A DNA stretch of 64,000 nt from Calvatia gigantea (taxonomy: Eukaryota; Basidiomycota; Agaricomycetes; Agaricales; Lycoperdaceae): assembly GCA_025093985.1 (NCBI GenBank), contig JACAAK010000002.1:2976001-3040000 (forward strand). Direction: 5' to 3'. Under the pieces are notes generated by a model that was not told the DNA's origin, made no database searches, and saw nothing but the letters and a program-made list of their open reading frames with translations. Both the position numbers and the translations under genes were made by a program. Below, piece by piece: positions 57,073 to 64,000 of this stretch (its first letter is position 1; each line of letters opens with the position of its first letter).

Positions 57073-58474
57073 TTATTTCGTTGCTCCGTTCGCCTTTCTC
57101 CTGATCTCGGGATCCAGTGGGAACCGCTGCTCCTCAGGTCCTCCAGAATACAGCCTCTCCCAAATAGGCTTCAGGTGGCTGGGAGTCTTCCAGGCCAACT
57201 CGTCATTTCTCAGCCACAGACGAATCAAGTGTCGACTGTTTGGAAGTGCAATAAGTGTCTTGTCCACCATCCTTGAAATCAGTTCACTCACGTGTGCTCT
57301 GGGCTATCGCGGAACGCATCTCGAGCGTGAAGCAGACCCATGCTGTTGATATATTGAATATCACCCTTCTGGAAGTTAAGGCCCAACGAGTATTTCTCCG
57401 CAGTGTAATGCAAGGCATCCAAGGCTTCAGCATGTGCCTCGGTAATCGGCGGAATATGGGGAGAACGTTTCTGTTCACCATATCCAGTAAAGTGACGGCG
57501 TGAATATTGGATGATGATGTGACCATCTTCGTTATACAAGAGGGGCCTCTTTGTATATCCTGGGTCACCACCAAAGCTGCCAAATGGAACGGTGAGACTC
57601 GATTTAAACACGGAGGATATTATCTACTGACCTGTCTAATGGCCATTCTTCCGCCAGCGTGTGGATAAGATCTGGACGGGTGGCAGCCAACTCGTTGTAG
57701 ACCCTGGGTCCGCTACTGATCCTCGAAGTGCCACCCTCGGCAGCATTGTCCAAGGCAAACAGCGCGATTAAGTCGCCAACGTCGGTATGGAAAACTTGTT
57801 TGTCCGTTGTGTATGCCGAATTACCAATACCTCCCTTCTCATGCGCATGGCTAACGGTTAAGTCTTTGATATGTGCAAGTACGGCACCGGTACCATCCTG
57901 CTTCCCTCTAGCAGATCCCACATGGGATGAGACGCCTTAGAATTTGAGAAAGTCAGGTGAGCCCACCTGCAGAGAATTCAAAAAAAGGAGAGACCAACCC
58001 GCATAAATAATAGCCAACTGGGCGCGTGTGTATGCATTCACAGGAATAGTCCGGAGGACGAAGAACCCCCGACCCGTGTAGAGCTCCTTAGCCAAGTCAT
58101 AAAGTATTGGACCCAACTTTAGAAGAGGGAAAGTTTCCTGGCTTATATAGCCCATATGTTTGTTGAGGCCTGGGGAAGGTATTCATTGGGCGTCCGGACG
58201 TAAACAACGTCTACTACCCACTTTCGAAGTGCCTCATGGCATCATCGATCTCTTTGAGTTCTTCATCGCTGAGTTTATACACCCATTGATCCTCGTTGGT
58301 CCAGTCTTTTCCTTCCCAGACAACAGGACCTTCGACCTTGGCAGGAAAACCGGGCGGCAAAGACATCTTGGGTAGATCGGGATTCTCTCCTAGACGCTGC
58401 GCAGTACGTGCTTTGTACTTGGCTAGATCCGGGTGATATTCGATATCCGGTTGGATTGCGACAGCAACAGGCAT
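57073..58474 (-). CDS. TauD/TfdA-like 2OG-Fe(II) dioxygenase, copy A
   Basis: Starts MPVAVAIQPDIEYHPDLAKY. Next come PPGFPAKVEGPVVWEGKDW, GYISQETFPLLKLGPILYDL and GRGFFVLRTIPVNAYTRAQL. VSSHVGSARGKQD, KQVFHTDVGDLIALFALDNA (iron ligands H and D) and EGGTSRISSGPRVYNELAAT follow. Then PGYTKRPLLYNEDGHIIIQY, GDIQYINSMGLLHARDAF (distal His) and RHLIRLWLRNDELAWKTP (2OG-binding Arg region). Stop TAA at 57073-57075. Six exons. Fungal members act on small carboxylates or sulfonates, but the substrate cannot be read from sequence. Tandem paralogue of copy B, same strand, 1.3 kb apart. Confidence 0.87.
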
Positions 58475-59777
58475 TATGTCTTCGTACTTTGGTTGCTTGG
58501 GAATGAGAGATTGGACAGAAAGAGTACTTATTTAGTGAGGATCCGCCATGGAAAGGTAGATGGCACAAATATATGCGTTCAGGACGAGATTCCCCATATC
58601 GGTCCGTGGGTAAGTGGACTTCCTATCGGACCTACGCACGGATGAAGAGCGGATTGCACCTAAGTAACCAGAAAAAACATGCGTTTTCAAGTCGATCTCT
58701 TATCCGATATCTTGGTGTTCTCCTTGCGCCTTGGCCTGGTATTAACGTGTGCCATTTGTGGCTCTGGAAGCTGAAACCTGGACCCAATCGAGTGCCGGGT
58801 AACAAACGATACTCTCACACAATGTTTGTACCCACGGGGCTAGGCACCGCGACTATCCCGCAAGTTTCAAGGGCCTTAAGATTCCCATGGATATGCAGAG
58901 GTAGAAGGCGGACGCTATCATGCGAGAGATGTAGTTACTCCATTTGACGGTCTGAAGCAAGTAGAATTCGTGAATAGGCAAAGAATTCGCTAGCAAGGCC
59001 AAGAAGAGCCGCTTGAAGCGGGCCGGACAGCCGTGTATAGAGGATGGAGTCCTGTGGACGACCAGCCACTAAGGACGAGGTGAGAAGCATTGCCAGCTGG
59101 GCGTGGAAGTTTTTTCCCCGTCGTGTGAGGCGTAGGTAGTCTATTAGAGTATTCCTTTCACAAGAGATGACGAATTTGCCCAAGGAGCGAGTGGTGGGCG
59201 GGTGCTGGATGTGGTTGTGGAGGATATGAGAGTGCGGAATTTCGTCGTGTGTAATTTGGATACGAGCCAAGCCAGGCCTGGCCAAATAGGGGGTCTTCTA
59301 TTTATTTCTTTACCAAACTCTCAACCCCTGCTCTATCGGTTCTGAGAACACGACCGGAACTCACTAAATGCTCCACCGGACAACAAGAGTTCAACTATGA
59401 TAGCCCCATTCAGTCGTGAATGCCGTTGAGTTGGGTCAAGAATTTGATGATGTCCGTTCCTCAAGCCCGTCTCTACTTGAAACCAGTAACAAGGAGAATA
59501 TTGCCTTTCGATAGGACTCCATACCGTGGGATGTCGGCTTCAATTACGCCTGAAAGATACTCATGAATCGGACAATATCTTAGGATCGTTGCAGCTAAAT
59601 ATTCACCGCCGTTCACATCGGTGAACTGAGGGTATGAAAAATGCAAGGACCATGCGGATAATCTGGTAAGAACAATGTTGCGCAATCCTGAGTGGAGCTC
59701 TGGCAAGAGTCTCGGCAAAGAACTTTACATTAAATTCGAATTCGAACATCGCAAATACATGGATTATCGGACAGGTA
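58475..59777. other. spacer between the two TauD/TfdA copies
   Basis: Several minus-strand frames of 80-116 codons lie here (near 58935-59285 and 59473-59718), but they lack ATG starts and show no similarity I recognise. They may be remains of an older gene. No repeat or RNA gene is seen. Confidence 0.4.
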
Positions 59778-61220
59778 CTAATTGGCAGATACCGACACTG
59801 GAGGCGGGGGAATGGGGTTATTATCCTTCTTTCTCACCTCAGGTTGTAACGGGAATCGCTGCTGGTCCGGTCCGACCGAATAGAGCCTCCTCCAATTGGG
59901 CTGCAAAGGTTCTGGAGTTTTCCAGGCTAGTTCGTCGTTCCGAAGCCATAACCGTATCAGGTGTCGACTGCAAATCGCGAGTAGCACGTATTCAGTGAAC
60001 GTTTCCGGAGGCGGTGACGCGATATAGGAGGTGGGCACTCACGTTTTCTCAGGGCTGTCACGGAAGGCATCTCGGGCATGCAAGAGACCAAGACTGTTGA
60101 TGTACTGAATATCACCTTTCTGGAAGTTGAGGGCCAGGGAGAATTTCTCAGCAGCAAATTGTAAAGTATCAAGTGCTTCCGCTTGAGCCTCTGTTATCGC
60201 TGGGATGTGGGGAGTGCGGGTTAGTTCTCCATATCCAGTGAACAAGCGCCGGGTGTACTGGATGATAATATGACCATCCTCCCAATAGAGTAAAGGCTTG
60301 GAGGTGTATCCCGGGTTCCCACCAAAGCTACAGCGAGCAAACTTGAATAAGTTAGTTATAAGCATGGAGTCACTAGCCTACCTATCATGTGGCCAATACT
60401 CGGTTAAAACCCGAATCAGATCGGGTCGTGTGGCAGCGATCTCGTTGTAGACACGCGCAGCACTGCTGAGTCGTGAGGTTCCCCCTTCCTCTGAGGTAGA
60501 AAGGCAGATAAGAGCGATGAGGTCACCAACATCGGTGTGGAAAACTTGTTTATCTGTGGTGTATGCCGTATTTCCTCTGTGCCCTTTCTCGTTCGCATGA
60601 GACACGCTGAGGTCCTTGATATGGGCGATAACGGCTCCGGTGACATCCTGCTTTCCACGGGCGGAGCCGACATAAGAGGACACACCTTATCGATGTGTTA
60701 GGGATATTAAATGTGATTGTCCGTAGAGCGTACCGGTATAGATAATTGCGATTTCCTCGCGGGTGTACTTGTCTACAGGGATCGTTCGTAGAACGAAGAA
60801 GCCTCTGCCGGAGTAGAGTTCCTGACCCAGACCATGCAACATAGGAGCGAGCTTCGGTAAGGGGAAAGTTTCCCGACTGATGTAGCCAAATGGTTTGTTC
60901 AAGCCTTCGCGAGTTAGCCCAGATCTGGAGAAACTGGGAAGTTATGGCTTACTCTTGAAGTGTTGGAGGGCGTCGTCAATTTCTTGCAGTTGTTCCTCTG
61001 TCAGTTTGACGACCCACTGTTCTTCACTAGTGAAGTCTTTACCATCCCAGACGATGGGACCTTCGACCTTGTCAGGGAAGCCTTCAGGCAAAGGTTGATT
61101 GGGCAGGGTAGGGTCCTCCGCAAGTCGACGCGCTGTGCGGGCCCTCCAATTCGCTTCATCTGGATGGTAGGCAATGTCAGGTTGCCTTTCAGCTGTAGTA
61201 GCAGATACGTCAATGGCCAT
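59778..61220 (-). CDS. TauD/TfdA-like 2OG-Fe(II) dioxygenase, copy B
   Basis: Closely similar to copy A, exon by exon. It starts MAIDVSATTAERQPDIAYHP, then PEGFPDKVEGPIVWDGKDF, GYISRETFPLPKLAPMLHGL and GRGFFVLRTIPVDKYTREEI. VSSYVGSARGKQD, KQVFHTDVGDLIALICLST and EEGGTSRLSSAARVYNEIAA follow. Then GNPGYTSKPLLYWEDGHIII, GDIQYINSLGLLHARDAF and RHLIRLWLRNDELAWKTP. Iron-binding H, D and H and the Arg region are intact. The C-terminal tail is longer than copy A (PEVRKKDNNPIPPPPVSVSA). TAG at 59778-59780. The conserved exon structure points to a tandem gene duplication. Confidence 0.87.
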
Positions 61221-61811
61221 GGTAGTGTTTCGCGCTGGGCTAAACCAGACTTCTCTTGTGCTTTTAAATATCACGACTGGGAAAACAACTCAGTGCTCCC
61301 GTCTGGGTAGTCATGGGGTATAACCCTTGAGGAGATGCGGATTGCGAGTTCAAGGCACACGCAGAACTTTCAGAATTAGGTGGTTTTGGTGTGACTTCCA
61401 ATTCACACCTGGTTGAAGGGTGGTATTTCACACACCAAGTGAATCTGATCAAGGTCCGATCTGTGTTCAACTGGCGAATTGGGGCTACCGTGTGGACGGA
61501 TCCTTGCTTCCTTGGTTTCAGACGCTGTGAGAGCTTCATGGACCATGGGATAAAGGTGCACAATGAGTCCATGGAGGTATTTTGCGAAGGGTGTGGATGC
61601 TAACAAGGAATGATTTGAAGGTGGATCGGCCACAGGGCTCCGACTACTCGGAGGACGTAATTTGGTCAACCATGAGTTAGGTTAATAATGGTTTTCGGGA
61701 ATATCTACACGCCTGGTACACCTCGATCCTAGATCAACGGTGTATGAGAAGAAGAGGTAGCAAGGATTCGGAATTTGTTCATTCGAGCTTGGTACGATGG
61801 CCGTGGTTTCA
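61221..61811. other. spacer between TauD copy B and POP7
   Basis: Promoter of copy B plus the 3' flank of POP7. A minus-strand frame (61403-61669) lacks an ATG at its start and has no homology I recognise. Confidence 0.45.
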
Positions 61812-62640
61812 CTAAATACCCTCTTGCTCTTGTTCTGGCTCTTCATATATTAAGATTTGCCGGTCACCTGTGTTTGTCTCTGACCGTGGTTTTGAGGATT
61901 TGGATTTGCTACCACTGGCCCGGGTTTCACTAAGTTGACGCACTCTCTCGGATTGACCATCGCCGATTCTGATGACCACGTAGAGCGTCGACTTTTCCCT
62001 GGTGTTGTATTTGACGTCCTCATCCTCGTTGTCAGGCATGACTTCGTCTTGTACACTGACAGTGCCAGTCGATATTTCCGTGTAAATTTCGCCCTTGGAA
62101 AATGGTAGAATTGGTGGGAGAGCGCAGGAAAGTTGTGCAAGAAGGGGTATAGCGGCGCCCATTGCATGCAAATGTAGAGTTTTGTATCTGTGGTACCAGT
62201 CAGCAACCAGGTCCCGGATCAACAAGGGTGCATACCCATCGTTCAACACCAGATCCTTGCATTTACGCATATATGCACCCAAAGATGTCTTGCGTGATAG
62301 GCAAATATAATTCTTGCCTTCTTTCTGCGCAGAGCGAGGCCCTGTGGCAGAGTTCGATGGCGCAACTACAGGCCAAGGTCGAGGTGCTTCCAGTTTTTTT
62401 ATCTTTGGCCGTTTATTGATCGATTTTGCTGGCTCTGGTCTTGGTTGTTTATGACCCTCATCTGTCGCGGGTGATATTTGAACCTGCGAAACAGAGGGGT
62501 TCATTGCGGCGCTTTTGATGTTCTGTAGAGGGTGGGGTTTGAGCAGACTGCGCGTTGGCGGGTGCCAATTTTATTCGCTTCCCTGGGTTCTCTTCAAGAA
62601 TAACGGGCGCTGTGCGTCGTTTCTTCGAGTTAGATGCCAT
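61812..62640 (-). CDS. POP7: RNase P/MRP subunit POP7 (Rpp20, Alba fold)
   Basis: A basic N-terminal arm (MASNSKKRRTAPVILEENPG, KRIKLAPANAQSAQ) leads to a linker rich in Pro and Lys. The Alba-like domain reads NYICLSRKTSLGAYMRKCKD, LVLNDG joined by a splice to YKTLHLHAMGAAIPLLAQLS. YTEISTGTVSVQDEVMPDNE and STLYVVIRIGDG follow. This fits Pop7/Rpp20, which pairs with Pop6 and binds the P3 arm of RNase P and MRP RNA. Joining the first arm to the rest needs one base fewer in the C run at 62530-62532 (minus strand). Otherwise translation could start at ATG 62502-62504. TAG at 61812-61814. Confidence 0.82.
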
Positions 62641-63059
62641 GACTCGGTACTGAGGCCTTGGTCGCAATTTCTAATGGCAAAGTCGATGCATTGGCATTTT
62701 GGGGTTGGTATCAATAACACCAAATAATAACTCTTGGTTACTCTCCCGGAGGACGGATACACAGGCTAAACGTCCCTCAATTCAGCAAGTGACTCGCCTC
62801 CAATTGGACAGAAAATGTATCAGGAGATCTGCACATGAGTTAAGTAAAGGCGTGTCAACGGTTGAACGGGACGAGCTGCAGGCAGTATCAGCCATCAAGC
62901 CGGTGACACAAGTGCAAACAAGAAAACGTACAAGACAGCTGTCGATCTAATCAACTCTCCATCTCTCTTTCTCTCGACTTTCTGTTTGTCGGCTAGCGAG
63001 GCAGTCTTTTGACTGGTTCTCTACTTCAGGCGCACAAAAACTCGTTCTTATACGCCAAC
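62641..63059. promoter_or_regulatory. bidirectional promoter region of POP7 and eRF1
   Basis: The two start codons face away from this 419-bp spacer. A CT-rich stretch (TCTCCATCTCTCTTTCTCTC around 62955-62976) precedes the eRF1 leader, as is usual for strongly transcribed fungal genes. Confidence 0.5.
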
Positions 63060-64000
63060 ATGAGTACGCCAGATGCTGCAGAGCAAAACATTCAAATGTG
63101 GAAGGTCAAGAAACTCATCAAGAGCCTTGATTCTGCTAGAGGGTGAGCCATGGGTTCCAGCCACATTCCCAATAGAATCACTGATGAATTTCCAGTGCTG
63201 GAACTTCCATGATTAGCCTAATCATCCCCCCCAAGGTGTGTTGGCCCAGAATTGTCTCGCAAGATCTTCACCGACGTCAATTATCGCCCAGGATCAGGTA
63301 TCTCGCGCATCTGCAATGTTGACACAAGAGTTCGGAACGGCTTCCAACATCAAATCTCGTGTAAATCGCTTGTCTGTCCTTGCCGCCATCACAAGCACTC
63401 AGCAACGTTTGAAACTCTATAATCGCGTGCCACCCAATGGGCTCGTCCTATTTGTCGGCACTATCCTCACCGACGAGGGCAAGGAAAAGAAGGTCTCGTT
63501 CGATTTTGAGCCGCACAAGCCGATCAACACGTAAATCGTTTCAACGTGCTTCTCTTCCAGCTGTCACATGTCACTGACGTCGGCATCAGTTCGCTTTATC
63601 TTTGCGACAACAAATTCCACACCGAGGCGCTCTCTGAACTTCTCGAATCGGATCAGCGCTTCGGTTTCGTTGTTATGGATGGTAATGGTACCCTCTTCGG
63701 CGTCCTTGCGGGAAACACCCGTGAAGTACTTCACAAGTTCACTGTCGATCTTCCCAAGAAACACGGACGTGGTGGTCAATCCGCACTTCGTTTCTCTCGT
63801 CTTCGTGATGAGAAACGCCACAACTACGTCCGTAAAGTTGCCGAGTTAGCGGTCCAGCATTTCATCACCAATGAAAAGGTTAACGTAACTGGCCTCGTTC
63901 TCGCTGGCTCGGCTGATTTCAAAACTGAACTCAGTCAGAGCGACATGCTTGATCAGCGCCTTGGTTCAAAGATTATCAAGGTTGTCGACGTCAGTTACGG
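63060..64000 (+). CDS. SUP45: peptide chain release factor eRF1 (5' part; runs off the right edge)
   Basis: ATG at 63060 gives [20 protein letters not shown]. It splices to [14 protein letters not shown] and then [18 protein letters not shown]. Stop-codon recognition motif NIKS is followed by [20 protein letters not shown], and the second recognition motif reads LYLCDNKF (YxCxxxF). The middle domain has [20 protein letters not shown] and the catalytic GGQ in [14 protein letters not shown]. It then reads through [17 protein letters not shown] and [13 protein letters not shown]. About 265 of the usual 435 residues are in the window. eRF1 decodes all three stops and triggers peptide release with eRF3. 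Three introns are visible and no frameshift. Confidence 0.96.

Noticed and set aside
58935..59718. Minus-strand frames of 116 and 81 codons between the TauD copies
   Set aside because: Neither begins with ATG, and no conserved motif or splice pattern links them.

Overview
The window reads as nuclear DNA from a filamentous basidiomycete, most likely an Agaricomycete. Genes are dense and on both strands, cut by many introns of about 50-70 bp with GT..AG ends and CTNAC-like branch points. It carries a TSC1 homologue, a Dicer, a TauD/TfdA pair, tRNA genes with introns, and proteins matching the expected core of fungal secretion, splicing, translation and nuclear export. There are no bacterial-type operons and no CRISPR array.

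Layout. 0-8 kb: the end of an unknown gene, then SRR1-like, TMA20/MCT-1 and exportin CRM1, all three on the minus strand. 8-16 kb: an MDR oxidoreductase, ALG13, TRM9, nascent-polypeptide complex alpha (minus) and hamartin/TSC1. 16-23 kb: HSP90 with a perfect heat-shock element, an unknown 213-residue protein, phosphoserine aminotransferase, and tRNA-Ser(GCU) and tRNA-Asn(GUU), both with introns. 23-33 kb: TRAPP-II subunit TRS130 (minus) head to head with the helicase RRP3/DDX47, then a prolyl-4-hydroxylase-like oxygenase, ALG3 and a phosducin-like protein (all minus). 33-46 kb: a full-length Dicer, an AhpD/CMD-fold protein, CDC42, a small secreted protein (minus), splicing factor SF3B4, a MITE-like element and EMC4. 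46-54 kb: a beta-propeller amidohydrolase followed by a tandem segmental duplication holding two MIF/tautomerase copies. 54-64 kb: an intronless unknown protein, two tandem TauD/TfdA dioxygenases, POP7 (all minus), and the 5' part of release factor eRF1, which runs off the right edge.

Functional links are those of general housekeeping: N-glycan assembly (ALG13, ALG3), ER and Golgi handling (EMC4, TRS130), translation and its quality control (TMA20, TRM9, NAC, eRF1), RNA processing (RRP3, SF3B4, POP7, Dicer) and signalling (TSC1, CDC42, HSP90). I see no single new multi-gene system. The least ordinary items are: the amidohydrolase-tail plus MIF segmental duplication; the 430-bp terminal-inverted-repeat element with seven same-strand GGATAA motifs just upstream of EMC4; and roughly a dozen single-base frameshifts in conserved genes. 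Most of those lie in short C or G runs and look more like sequence errors than biology. Gene models were built by hand from splice signals and family conservation, so exon edges not stated explicitly are approximate.
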